This document shows positions 30,331 to 41,527 of a stretch of DNA of 64,000 nucleotides, one piece after another (the stretch's first letter is position 1; the number at the start of each line of letters is the position of its first letter). Made by a program: the position numbers and the translations under genes. The DNA comes from Diphasiastrum complanatum (lineage: Eukaryota > Streptophyta > Lycopodiopsida > Lycopodiales > Lycopodiaceae), in contig CM055108.1 in the NCBI GenBank assembly GCA_029204225.1, positions 15,400,722 through 15,464,721 of the forward strand, in the 5' to 3' direction. Under the pieces are notes generated by a model that made no database searches, was not told the origin of the DNA, and was given only the letters and a program-made list of their open reading frames with translations.

Positions 30331-31489
30331 TGGTTGGCTTCTATTTACAGTAAGTATTCCATTTTTGGTGATATTTGGATGTTTGATCAAGTTCTAGCAT
30401 GATTTTGCATTGCTTTGTTGATCAAATCTTACTAACCTTTGTTTTGTGAGTTGAAATTGTGGATCAAAAGCATATTTCAGGTCTATTGAAGATCAGAGGC
30501 TGAAAAGAAACTATTTTGGATCAGATCATAACACCTAATCATTTGTGATTGTGAGGCTTGTGCATATTCAATACTAACAATGTTCTTTTCAATCCTATTG
30601 TTGACAATCTCCATTCTTGGATGAACACTCTCCTTAAGTGGATGAAACTTCTCCTTAAGTGGATGACAAATGCTCTTTTGAGTGAGTTGTAATTCTCCTA
30701 AAGGCTGAGCAAAGCTCCCATTTGGATGAAAGATCCCCTTTTTTGGGTGAACATATTGTAAGCTCCATTGTGAAGAGCATATTGTAAAGATTGTCATCAA
30801 TTTTGGCATAAATTTTGGTGTACTTTGTTGAGCATGTAAGTAACTCTCCTTATGTAATTTGATTGGAGCATTTGCTGGAAGGTGTTAACCATTATGCAAG
30901 TGTGTTTTCAGGTTCTTAACAGGTTGAGGAACATTCTCATGTGAAGTGATCTTAGATCTACATCTAAACACCAAGATTTGACAAGATAGTGAAGCTAGTC
31001 TTGTGATTCACTAAGTGTGCTCATTCATTCACCTCTAAATCTTGTATTTATCACTTGCTGGAGTTTATAAACTTTTAGAAGTGTGGTTTACATGTGGTTT
31101 TACAGGTTGAATCAATATCTTAGTGTGTTGATCATATGTTGATCAAGTTTGTTCATTACTAGGTAATCTTGGCATCCTAGTTTTGGGTATTTTCTAAGAA
31201 TGCAAGTAACTCTTCACACCATAACTTGATTTGGTCACTTGCTGGAAAGTTTGAGAGCTTAAGCAAGAGTGTGTTCAGGTTGGTTTGATTTTGTAATCCA
31301 TTCTTAGTGTGTGCAAAGTGTTGCATGTGTTTCAATCTTCCTTTCTATGCTTGGAAACCATCTAGGTTCAAGATAGAAGTGTTTTAGGGCCCTAAATCTT
31401 CATAGATCCCTTTATCTATCATTTGTTGAGAGAAAAGTGAGTGCTAAGTGCTTTAGGACAGAACCTAAAGTTGAAGAAACATTAGAATC
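30331..31489 (+). other. COP-2 untranslated leader with three diverged internal repeats
   Basis: About 1.16 kb without a coding signal. Three modules sharing AAGTAACTCT, ACTTGCTGGA, AAG(T/A)GTG and CAGGTT occur near 30832-30925, 31015-31110 and 31198-31290, about 183 bp apart. The leader would carry packaging and dimerisation signals. Confidence 0.6.
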
Positions 31490-34400
31490 ATGGCTTCCAA
31501 TGGTGGGATCATGCTAGAGTCTAGTGAAAGGTTGAGTTCATCAAACTACTCTACTTGGAAAGTGAGGATGGAGTCCTTACTTGAGTTGAATGAACTCATG
31601 GACATAGTTGCAGAAATTGAAGAGAGACCTCTCACACTTCAAGAGCAACAAAGGTTTGATAAGAAGGCCAAAAGGGCTCTTCATATCATTAAAATGAATG
31701 TTACAAATGAACTTCTCAAGGAAGTTGGAAAGTGTCAAAGTGCAAGTGAGGCATGGAATGCCTTAAAGAAGCTCTTTGAATCAAAGTCCACATCTAGGGT
31801 ATTGACCCTAAGGAGACAAATATTTTCTAGTAGGCAAAGAGAGGGTGAAAGTGCTCATGCATTTATCTTGAGAGTTAAGTCCCTAAGTGATGATTTAGCA
31901 TGCATTGATGAGAACATAAAAGATGGTGAAATAGTCCAAGTTATGTTGAATGGTTTGCTAAATGAACATGCTAACCTTGTGCAAAGTTTTGCCATTCAAA
32001 GAGTCTTGCCAAGTGTGGTTGACTTGCAAGAAATCTTATTGGCTGAAGAACATAGGTTGCAATCAAAGCTTGATGGTGCATCCTTGCAAGGTGGAGGTGA
32101 AGAGGCTTTCTTCACAAAAGGCAAATTCAAGGGCAAAGGTAAAGGCAAAGGGAAATGGTCCAAAGGTGGTAACTTTGATCATGATGATCACTCTTCCTCT
32201 TCCTCTTCTACTAAGAACAATAAGTCAAAGTTCAAGTGCTTTTATTGTGGGATAAAAGGTCATTTTGCAAATGAATGTTATAAGAAGAAAAGAGAGCAAG
32301 GAGAGAGGCAAGGAAATCTTACAATAGATGAGGAAGAACATAACACATGTGAATCACTTGTTATGACTTCAAGTTTGTTAGCCAACATAGATGATAATGA
32401 TCCTTGGTGGATTGATAGTGGAGCCTCATCTCACATGACAAGACATAAGGAATACTTTACATCCTTATTGTCTTATGAGGGAGAAGGTAACATCATCTAC
32501 ACTGCAAATGATGGTCAATGTGACATCAAAGGCATAGGCACTATTCCTATTTCCCTTTCAACAAATAGGAAAGCAAATCTTGAAAATGTTTTGTACATTC
32601 CTTCAATCACTAAGAATTTGCTTAGTGTAAGTCAAATGATTGACAAAGGACTTGATGTGGAGTTCATTGGAGATGCATGTTTGATAAGTAAATGTGGATC
32701 CTTGATTGCTCAAGGTAGGAGGCATGGTAAACTTTTCAAGCTTGATGCATGTGTGATCTCTAATCATGAAGGATGTATGGCTAGGGAGCAATTGACAAAC
32801 CAAGAAGTTTGGCACAAGAGGTTGGGCCATCCCAACTTCAAATCTTTGGAGGTAATGGCAAAGAAAGAGCTTGTTCTTGGTCTCCCTAAAAGTCTTGTTG
32901 CAAACAATAGTGTTTGTGAACATTGTGCCTTGTCCAAATCTCATAGACTTGCTTATTCTAGATCTACTTCTAGATCTAAAGAAGCTTTTCAACTTGTGCA
33001 TTCTGATATTCATTCTTCTAGTACAACTAGCAATGGTGGGGCAAAGATGTATGCAACTTTCATTGATGACTATAGTAGGTATACTTGGATCTATCTTCTT
33101 AAAAGTAAGGATGAAGTGTTTGCTGCATTTGTCAAGTTCAAGAATGAAATGGAAAACCAATTCAATACAAAGATCAAATGCTTAAGATCTGATAATGGAG
33201 GGGAATACACCTCAAATAGGTTCAAAGACTTTTGTATAGCACATGGGATTAAGAGGGAGATGTCTAGTCCTAGGACTCCACAACAGAATGGAGTGGCCGA
33301 GAGGAAGAATAGAACCCTTTGTGAATGTGCCAAGGCAATGAGACTACATGCTAATCTTGCTAAGTCTTTTTGGGGGGAAGCTTTAGCATGTGCTAACTAT
33401 CTATGTAATAGATGGACAAGTGCTTCCTTTGATGGTAAAACTCCTCATGAGGTTCTTTATGGTAGAAGGCCGAGTGTCAAGCATTGTAGGATCTTTGGAT
33501 GTACATGTTTTGTCAATATCACACTTGATGATAGAACTAAAGAAGATCCTTCATCAAAGAAGGGTGTGTTTGTTGGCTATAGTGAAGTAAGCAAGGCTTA
33601 CAAAGTGTACATTCCTTCTACAAAGAAAGTTGTCATAAGTAGGGATGTCATCTTTCATGAAGAGAATGTTTCCAATGTTGTTGATGTTGATGTTGATGTG
33701 CCTACTAATCATCATGATGTGCAAGATGTCTTGGATGAAGATGGAGATGCCACTCCAAATCAAACTTCAAGGAAGACTCAAAGGCAAAGGGCTAAGCCAT
33801 CAAGGCTAACCTATGATGAAAAAGGAAAGCAAGTGGTGGACAACTCTAACTTTGCTTTTCTTACCTCTTTTGATGAACCAACTTGTGTAGGTGAAGCAAT
33901 TCAAAAGAAGGAATGGATCCAAGCCATGGATCATGAGCATCAAGCACTCATCAAAAGCAACACGTGGAGGTTGGTAAAGCTTCCAAAGGACAAGAAGGCA
34001 ATTGGTTGTAAGTGGATCTTCAAGATCAAGACAAATCAAGATGGATCAATCAACAAGTACAAGGCAAGGTTGGTGGCAAAGGGGTATGCTCAAGAATATG
34101 GTATTGACTATGATGAGACCTTTGCACCCGTGGCAAAGATGGTAACTATTCGAATCCTAATCTCTCTTGCAACTCTTTATGATTGGGATATGTGGCAAAT
34201 GGATGTTACTAATGCCTTCTTGAATGGTGATCTTGAAGAAGATATTTACATGGAGCAACTCAAGTGGCAATTTCTTCAAGGCAAGGAAGATCTTGTTGAG
34301 GTTTGGTTTGAGCTCAAATGGGCTAGTTTTATTAGGTTTGATACTCAACTTCATCTACTCTACTTCATGTTGGATAGAAGTGTAGAAATCTATCTTTTGG

Positions 34401-35518
34401 TTTATGATGGTGACATTGTTTTCACTAACTATAGTGAAAGGTTGAAATCAAGCAATGATGAGATCTTGTGGGATGTTAATCATGTGTTTGAGAGGGAGTA
34501 TCTTCAGAGGTTCAGATCTGAAGATGTTTATAAATGCAAAGTCCTTGATGTTTTATTGGAAGATCAAGATGTTGATCTTGAATTGCTTCATCAACACCAA
34601 GAGGCAAGTAGCAATTGGAAGCTAGTCAAAAGCATGAAAGGGGAGCCACATGGGCAAAGCATCTTGGATCTGTTTTTACAGGTCCTTGAAGGTTCAAGTA
34701 AGGTTCTTGGAGCAGCAAGGAAGTGTCCTTTTACTCTACCTTACTTGTTTAATCTCATGTATGAACATTGTCATGTCAATGTGTTGGAATTGTCAAAATT
34801 CAATGAAACTAGTTCCACAGTTTTGCATCTTTTGGATCTTGGAGATGGAATAGTTATCATTGCTGGTTTTTATGATCAAGTACATGCATTCATTCAAATC
34901 TCAAAAGATATGGAAGTGGTCAATATGTTTACTTTTGAGCAAAGTTCAAGATCTAGCATCCTAGTGTTGGCAAATTGGCAAATTGTTGACAATGTAGGAT
35001 CAAGCGTTATATGCAAATCTTGTGGAGATACTTCAAGTATTTCAAGTTCAGGTTTTGCTCATTCAAATGGAACAGAGAACACATCATTTTGGCATTCATT
35101 CACTCAAGGGCTTTCGTGGATTGGAGATCTACAAAGGCAAGGTGGTGATGGAGGTTCATTCATGGAGATACATGGTGCATTCACTATGGGCATAGTGGAA
35201 TGTGGACGAGGCATGCAAACACCTGTTGGTTACTTTCACTTACAACTTGTTTGCTGCTGTTTTACAGAGAACTCAAAGGTGGATACATGGAGGAATCCTT
35301 TCATTGTTATTCTATGTTCTTTTACATGTATCTTGTTCACCATTCTATGTAAAATTGATGTAAGAAATAGTGAAGCATCCTATATGGGCACTATTATCTA
35401 TATCAATTATGTTGTACTTCATATTGTACATATTAGAACACTTGAAAAGAGATCTATCATCATGATGGAGATCATTCTTAGGTTGGAGCAAAGTAGTGTT
35501 GTAAAACTAGCAAGTTAA
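31490..35518 (+). CDS. COP-2 gag-protease-integrase with a non-homologous C-terminus
   Basis: One uninterrupted 1342-codon ORF. Gag (about 1-240), CCHC knuckle CFYCGIKGHFANEC (about 249), protease WWIDSGASSHMT (about 307), integrase HHCC (about 430-490), HSDIHSS, CLRSDNGGEY and QQNGVAERKNR (about 600) are all intact. RT begins normally (GCKWIFKIKTNQDGSINKYK, ETFAPVAK, MDVTNAFLNG), but after EDIYMEQ (about 920) it diverges. The SLYGLKQ region is missing and YVDD is YDGD. From about residue 985 nothing matches copia RT or RNase H, yet the frame stays open for roughly 350 codons. The C-terminus includes a hydrophobic stretch (NPFIVILCSFTCILFTILC) that could be a membrane segment. Confidence 0.85.
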   Translation: MASNGGIMLESSERLSSSNYSTWKVRMESLLELNELMDIVAEIEERPLTLQEQQRFDKKAKRALHIIKMNVTNELLKEVGKCQSASEAWNALKKLFESKSTSRVLTLRRQIFSSRQREGESAHAFILRVKSLSDDLACIDENIKDGEIVQVMLNGLLNEHANLVQSFAIQRVLPSVVDLQEILLAEEHRLQSKLDGASLQGGGEEAFFTKGKFKGKGKGKGKWSKGGNFDHDDHSSSSSSTKNNKSKFKCFYCGIKGHFANECYKKKREQGERQGNLTIDEEEHNTCESLVMTSSLLANIDDNDPWWIDSGASSHMTRHKEYFTSLLSYEGEGNIIYTANDGQCDIKGIGTIPISLSTNRKANLENVLYIPSITKNLLSVSQMIDKGLDVEFIGDACLISKCGSLIAQGRRHGKLFKLDACVISNHEGCMAREQLTNQEVWHKRLGHPNFKSLEVMAKKELVLGLPKSLVANNSVCEHCALSKSHRLAYSRSTSRSKEAFQLVHSDIHSSSTTSNGGAKMYATFIDDYSRYTWIYLLKSKDEVFAAFVKFKNEMENQFNTKIKCLRSDNGGEYTSNRFKDFCIAHGIKREMSSPRTPQQNGVAERKNRTLCECAKAMRLHANLAKSFWGEALACANYLCNRWTSASFDGKTPHEVLYGRRPSVKHCRIFGCTCFVNITLDDRTKEDPSSKKGVFVGYSEVSKAYKVYIPSTKKVVISRDVIFHEENVSNVVDVDVDVPTNHHDVQDVLDEDGDATPNQTSRKTQRQRAKPSRLTYDEKGKQVVDNSNFAFLTSFDEPTCVGEAIQKKEWIQAMDHEHQALIKSNTWRLVKLPKDKKAIGCKWIFKIKTNQDGSINKYKARLVAKGYAQEYGIDYDETFAPVAKMVTIRILISLATLYDWDMWQMDVTNAFLNGDLEEDIYMEQLKWQFLQGKEDLVEVWFELKWASFIRFDTQLHLLYFMLDRSVEIYLLVYDGDIVFTNYSERLKSSNDEILWDVNHVFEREYLQRFRSEDVYKCKVLDVLLEDQDVDLELLHQHQEASSNWKLVKSMKGEPHGQSILDLFLQVLEGSSKVLGAARKCPFTLPYLFNLMYEHCHVNVLELSKFNETSSTVLHLLDLGDGIVIIAGFYDQVHAFIQISKDMEVVNMFTFEQSSRSSILVLANWQIVDNVGSSVICKSCGDTSSISSSGFAHSNGTENTSFWHSFTQGLSWIGDLQRQGGDGGSFMEIHGAFTMGIVECGRGMQTPVGYFHLQLVCCCFTENSKVDTWRNPFIVILCSFTCILFTILCKIDVRNSEASYMGTIIYINYVVLHIVHIRTLEKRSIIMMEIILRLEQSSVVKLAS

Positions 35519-35522
35519 GTTG

Positions 35523-35531
35523 AAGAGGGAG
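35523..35531 (+). promoter_or_regulatory. COP-2 polypurine tract
   Basis: AAGAGGGAG directly before the 3' LTR. Confidence 0.8.
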
Positions 35532-36185
35532 TGTGAAAATTGTCAACATTTCCTAGCTAGTTTGAGGCCTAAATTGGCAATTTTTGTACATAGTTTTGGA
35601 TCTAACCTTTCACACGTGTGAAAGAGACCTAGATACTTTTATTCTAGTATATATTTCATGTTGAAGAAGTCTCAAACTTCGGGACCTTCTAAATGACACT
35701 AAAATCATGTTATTTGGACATATAGGCCAAAATTGGCTATTTTAGGTTACTGGTGTCCTAAAATTGGGTCCTAAGTTCTAGAGAGAGGAGAGAGAGTCAT
35801 CTCTCTCACCTATATTAGGCTGAAATTCGTGGAGAACAGGTTGGAGAAACCTTTTGTATGCTTCATTGAGATCAATAGATCATTGTCATTGTTTCTTCCT
35901 CCATTGAGAGCATTGTTGTGTGTATTGTCTTCAAGCTATTGTGTATGATCTTAGGTGCTTTCCAAAAGTGGTAGGCTGATGTATTATGGACTGTATAATG
36001 CTATTTTGGGCCGCACTTGATGTTTATGGAAGTTTCCATTTGTGATAAATGCTTTTTGATCAAGTTCTTTGCATTCTAGGTAGCATAGAATGTGTTGCCA
36101 ATTCCTAGCTTATGTAGTTTGGAGTGCAAGCATTCAAGCCAATGATCTTGGAGTTTAGATCCACTTAGGATCTGTATTTTTCACA
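35532..36185 (+). repeat. COP-2 3' LTR
   Basis: 654 bp, identical to the 5' LTR apart from one extra GT (TACTGGTGTCC against TACTGGTCC). Palindrome at 35607-35624. The GAAAG duplication follows. Confidence 0.92.
35607..35624. promoter_or_regulatory. 18-bp G-box palindrome in COP-2 3' LTR
   Basis: Same CTTTCACACGTGTGAAAG as in the 5' LTR. Confidence 0.75.
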
Positions 36186-36189
36186 GAAA

Positions 36190-39100
36190 GCACTTTTTCT
36201 CAAAGGCTTGGTGAGTAGATCGGCAATACAAGAGGACGAGTTGACATGCTCCAAATAGATTTCTCCTCCAATAAGCTTTTCTCTCACAAAATGGTGTGCC
36301 ACTTCTATGTGCTTGCTTCTTGCATGAAATGTGGGATAGTGAGCATATCTAGATTGGCATATAAAGACATAATTTTCATAAAAATCAATTTCTAGGCCTA
36401 GGATGTAACTTATCTCTCCTAGATCTTGCATTTTAAACTCACATCCAAGTGCTAGCTTGGTTCATCAACTAGCTTGATACAACTTCCACAAAGAATAATG
36501 TCATCAACATAAACTAGAAGAATGACAATATTGCTATCAACAAACTTTAGATACATGGAAGGATCATAGTCACTAAGAGTAAATCCTAGTGAGATAAGAA
36601 AAGAGTCAAGTCTTGAATACCATGATCTTGGTGCTTGCTTGAGTCCATAAAGACTTTTGAAGAGCAAGCACACTTTGGACTCATCCTTGATGAATCCTTG
36701 AGGTTGTTCCATATAGATCTCCTCCTCAAGATAACCATTTAGAAAAGCATTGGATACATCTAATTGGAACACCTTCCACTTGAAAAAACAAGCAAGAGAA
36801 ATAAGAATTCTTATTGTCACCATCTTTGCAACGGGTGCAAAGGTCTCCTCATAATCAAGACCATGGATTTGAGCAAATCCTTTGGCACATAATCTTGCTT
36901 TATGCTTGTTTATGGTGCCATCATGATTGACCTTGATCCAAAATACCCACTTGCAACCAATCACATGCTTTTTGGAAGGAGGATCCACAAGCTCCCAAGT
37001 ATTGTTGGTGATCAATGCATCATACTCTTGCTTCATGGATCATATCACTCCTTGGTATTGAGTGCCTCTTGTACATTCTTTAGCTCTTCATGAGAGACAT
37101 AAAAAACATAATTAGTGGAATCAAGATCCACTTGTTTGCCTTTGTCAACATATGAGAGCCTCTTAGGCTCGGATCTATCTCTCATGGATCTTCTTGGTGA
37201 AAAAATCCGAGGAGAGTCTTCTTCAAATCTCGACCCCATCACATCATGATTGTCTTCAAAATCAATAATTGATGATGCATCCATAGATTTCTTGATCTCG
37301 GCCTCTTCAAATGAAGAGTGTTGATCTTCATGAAAGACAACATCTCTACTTTCAATAACTTGAGAAGTAGAGAGTATAAAGACTCTATAGGCCTTCTTGG
37401 TGGATGAGTATCCAACCATGATCCCTTTGCATGCACTAGGATCTTCCTTCTTCCTTGTTTCCAAGGGAATATGGACAAAGCATAAGCATCCAAAAACTCT
37501 AAGGTGATCAACCTTAGGCTTCTTCAAAAATAAGATTTCATATGGTGACTTTCCTCCAAGAGCTATATGTGGGAGCCTATTGCAAAGATAATTTGCACAA
37601 TTAATGGCTTCTCCCCAAAAATCTTTGGGCAAAGATGCCTCAATTCTCATAGATTTTGCACATTCACATAGAGATCTATTCTTTCTCTCGGCCACTCCAT
37701 TTTGAGATGGAGAGTAGGCACAAGAAAACTCTCTTTTAATGCCTCAAAGCTCACAAAAATCTTGAAATTTATTGGAGATATATTCACCACCTCCATCACT
37801 TCTAAGAGCTTTAATCTTGAATGAGAATTGCTTCTCTACATAAGCTTTGAAAATAAGGAAATGATGAAACACCATAGATTTTGAAGCAAGAAGATATATC
37901 CAAGTGAATCTTGTGTAATCATCAATGAAAGTAACAAAACAAGTGGCTCCTCCCTTGCTTGTAGTTGATGAGAAATGCACATCCGAGTGGATTAACTCCA
38001 AAGGATGCTTGCTTTTGATAAAAGATCTTGTAAATGGCTTTTTGTGAGATTTAGCAATAGCACAAGCCTCACAAGGCTTGATCTTCTTGGAGAATGACTT
38101 TGGCAAGCCAATAGCTTTGAATTCTTTGATCATAGAGAGCATGGATTTGTAGTTGGGATGTCCCAACCTCCTATGCCATAATTCCTCCATAGAGAGCTTG
38201 TTCACAAGAGCAACATTACAAGCATTCACATACTCATTTGGATCTAGTTTATAGATGCCACCAAATCTAGATCCTAATGCAAGTATCTCATCATTCTTCT
38301 TGATAGTGCAAGTATCAACATTGAATTTTACATCAAGGCCATTATCAAGCAATTGGCCAACACTAATAAGATTCTTGGTAAGCTTAGGTACATAAAGAAC
38401 TCTAGAGAGAGAAAGAACTTTAGAGGATGCAAGCTTCAAGGGAATGTTCCCTATGCCTTCAATAGGACATTCAAAATCATTTGCAGTGTATATTGATTTC
38501 TTCACTCCATCATAAGGTGCAATAGAGGAGAAAGAGTCCTTGGAGCTACACATATGTGAAGAGGCTCCACTATCAATATACCATAGGCCGTCCTTCTTGA
38601 AAGGAGTAGATGAGAAACTAGAGACCATAAGAGATCCCTCTCCATCACTTGCAATAGTGTCTTCCTTCTCATTGGTAATATTGGCTTGCTTGAGTTGATT
38701 CTTCTTTTTGAAGCAATTGGTGGCATAATGACCTTTCTTGCCACAATAAAAGCACTTGATCTTCTTCTTCTTCTTGAGCTTGGATGATGAAGCATTAGAG
38801 GAATTATCTTCCTCCTCATCTTTGTCTTTGGATTTGACTTTGTCCTTGCTTGAGGATTGTTGATGTTGATTCTTGCTCCTCTCTTTGTGCTTATCCTTGG
38901 CAAAGAGAGCTTTGCCATCATTATGAGTGAGAGAAAGCTTGTCCATCCTCAAGAGCTTGTACTCTTGTCTTGATTCTTCTGAAATTAGCACACTTTGGAG
39001 AGCCTCCAAACTTGGTAGCTCCTCCTTAATGGCATAGGATTGGACAAGGTTATCAAATTCACTTCTCAATCCATTGAGAATGACTTGAACTAGCTCATTT

Positions 39101-39534
39101 TGATTGATGGAATCACCAATGCAAGCAAGCTCTCTATTAATATCTTTTACTCTCAAAACATAACTAGATGCATTCTCATCACTCTTTTGGCTACTTTGAA
39201 AGATTTGATTCCTAAGAGTGAGAAGCCTAGAGGTATTCTTAGCCTCATAGATAGTCTTGAGACAATCCCAAGCTTCTTTGGCTGTTGTACAAGTACCTAT
39301 CTCCCTCAATATCTCATTAGAGACATTCATCTTAATGTAGTGGAGAGCCATCCTAGCTCTCTTTTTGTATTTTTGAACCTCTTGAAGAACTTGTGGTTCT
39401 TCTTCAAGGCCAAGAACTATGTCCATCACGTCTTGAAGGATCAAGATGGACTCCATCCTCATTTTCCAAATTGAATAATTTGAAGTGGTCAATCTTTCAC
39501 TTGGTTCCAACAAGGATGAACCCATTGAAGACAT
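36190..39534 (-). pseudogene. COP-3 gag-pol, decayed
   Basis: Likely ATG at 39534 (MSSMGSSLLEPSERLTTSNY). Gag, CCHC knuckle CFYCGKKGHYATNC (about 38720-38760), protease WYIDSGASSHMC (about 38540-38580), integrase HHCC, HSDVHFSS and LRSDGGGEY are readable. A TGA at about 37745 replaces one codon before GIKRE; NGVAERKNR then continues in the same frame. A one-base loss near 37040 shifts into RT (GCKWVFWIKVNHDG, SLYGLKQAPRSWY, VYVDDIIL, to 36452). The rest fuses the RT end (YILGLEIDFYENYVFICQSR) directly to the RNase H tail (TFHARSKHIEV), deleting most of RNase H. Confidence 0.82.
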
Positions 39535-40278
39535 TTGAAGTGAAGAAAACTCAAATGATGAACAATAAATGTTGTTACACACTTTCAATAGGATCCAATA
39601 ATTGAGTACTATCTCCTCCTATGAAAGATCTTACAACAATTTGTGAATTGATTCTCACTAGCTACTCAAATCTCTCTAAAACAAGATCTATTTCACATCA
39701 AATGATGGAGTATAGGCAAAGTTAGGATCTAACACTCTTAGCACGTGTGAAATACACTAAGAAACCAAATTTGACTCAAATACAATGATATTGCATGAAA
39801 CAAAATGGCTAAGATCTCAAAATAGTGCCTAGATCACATATAGATGAGATTGGCAAGCATACAACTGTGATTTTGGATCAACCAAGCAACCTCTTGACCA
39901 AACCAAATGTGTCCACCCAGGTCTAGGTGCCCTACCTAACCCTCTTCAAAAGCTTATAACTTTTGATTGGCTCAACCAAATGGAATGAAACTGATTGCAA
40001 CAGAAACTAGACAAAAATAGCTTCAAAACAAGCTATCAAGCAAGATAAATGGATCAAACATGAGAGAGAACTTCCAAACTGAAATTGCATGTTCCTCACA
40101 CGTGTCTAAGCACCTGATTCCATACAGTACTAGGTCAGACCCAATCGATGTCCTTTTGATCTCTTTTGATCCAAGATTGAACAAGATAGCTAGGAAAATG
40201 GGCCTTGACAACTTCTAGATCAAGATTGATGAAAAAATTTTCACTTACATGGATCAAAATGCATGGTAACCTTAGGTA
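39535..40278 (-). other. COP-3 leader
   Basis: Untranslated leader between primer site and gag on the minus strand. Contains further CACGTGT copies (GCACGTGTGAAAT at about 39740; TCACACGTGTC at about 40096). No coding signal. Confidence 0.6.
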
Positions 40279-40291
40279 GGCTCTGATACCA
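40279..40291 (-). promoter_or_regulatory. COP-3 primer-binding site
   Basis: Minus-strand TGGTATCAGAGCC directly next to the LTR end. Confidence 0.9.
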
Positions 40292-41001
40292 TGTTAAATT
40301 TCACACGTGTGGACTGTCCACTACATGTACTTGTGATCTCCTAAGGTGTGTAGATGCACCAAGATCAAGACTAGATTGAGATTCAAGATCAATCTTGAAT
40401 CCTATGGCAAAAACACACTACTACATGCATTCAATCACTTCCAACTCTCACTCACATGTGTGGGAAGTATTCAAAAAATAATCTAAGTAAAAACAAGCTG
40501 CTCTCCTCGGGTAGAGAGAGAAAATGCATCAAGAGCTCTCGGGTAGAGAGAGAAAGCTAGAAATCCAATAACTCACAAAATCCATGAAATCACCAAATCA
40601 ATTGACTTCAAAATGAGGAGTACAATGATACTAGTAGGTCCACGAGCTACCACTATGCTTAACTATGATTGGACCACATTTTGTCACCTCTTGATCCTAT
40701 TGGATCATTGATCTATGCACCTCTTAATTCTATTGGACTATATTCAAGCACACCTCAATTTCCTATTGGACCTCACAAGGTTCCACCTCTATATCCTATT
40801 GGACCTCTTGGAATTCATCAAACAAAAACTTTACACTTGTCTACACTCTAATTAGCAAGTGTTTAGCCTCTTACTCTATTTTGGCTCAATAGTGGCATTA
40901 CAAGTGGAAATGCATAATTTGCCATCTATGCCAAATTTATTCCTATCAACATCCTACACCTAGATGCTTGATGTAAAAACATAAGACCCCTATATCTAAC
41001 A
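40292..41001 (-). repeat. COP-3 5' LTR
   Basis: The boundary at 40292 (TGTTAAATTTC) is fixed by the primer site. The outer end at 41001 (ATCTAACA) is chosen because TGTTA/TAACA form a 5-bp inverted repeat; ATCAACA near 40952 is an alternative. Contains CACACGTGTG 10 bp from its edge and several copies of a CCTATTGGACCTC-like unit (about 40690-40810). Confidence 0.65.
40302..40311. promoter_or_regulatory. G-box palindrome in COP-3 LTR
   Basis: CACACGTGTG, 10-bp perfect palindrome near the primer-site end of the LTR. Confidence 0.65.
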
Positions 41002-41148
41002 TAGATAATCTTTTTCAATTCTTTACACCTTGCCCTAGTTCATCTCCACCTTTGACAAAGATACTTTTATTAGTCACCTACAAGGGCCAAGACCATGTGA
41101 TCCCCCTTGACCCGCAACTAATTTCCATCGTGCTCACGCTTCCACACT

Positions 41149-41469
<321 letters not shown>

Positions 41470-41527
41470 TCCTCATACCAGCTTAAACTATTATTCTTTG
41501 ATCTAGTGCTACATTTTAATATACATT

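Larger units (their letters stand above)
29667..36185 (+). mobile_element. COP-2: very young copia element lacking a normal RT/RNase H
   Basis: Complete LTR to LTR with a perfect 5-bp target duplication GAAAG (29662-29666 and 36186-36190). The 652- and 654-bp LTRs differ only by a 2-bp GT indel in my comparison. Primer site, leader, one 1342-codon ORF and a polypurine tract are all present. It interrupts the 3' end of the minus-strand COP-3 coding region. Because its own RT is defective, it must have been copied by another element's enzyme, unless it changed after inserting. Confidence 0.9.
36186..41001 (-). mobile_element. COP-3: minus-strand copia, 3' LTR missing, split by COP-2
   Basis: 5' LTR at the right (40292-41001), primer site at 40279-40291, gag to RT leftward. 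COP-2 is inserted after the RNase H codons LRKSAF; the reading continues for a few codons at 29661 and below (IKYR, stop). No 3' LTR is found left of that, so the element is truncated. One premature stop, one frameshift and a large RT/RNase H deletion make it dead. Confidence 0.8.
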
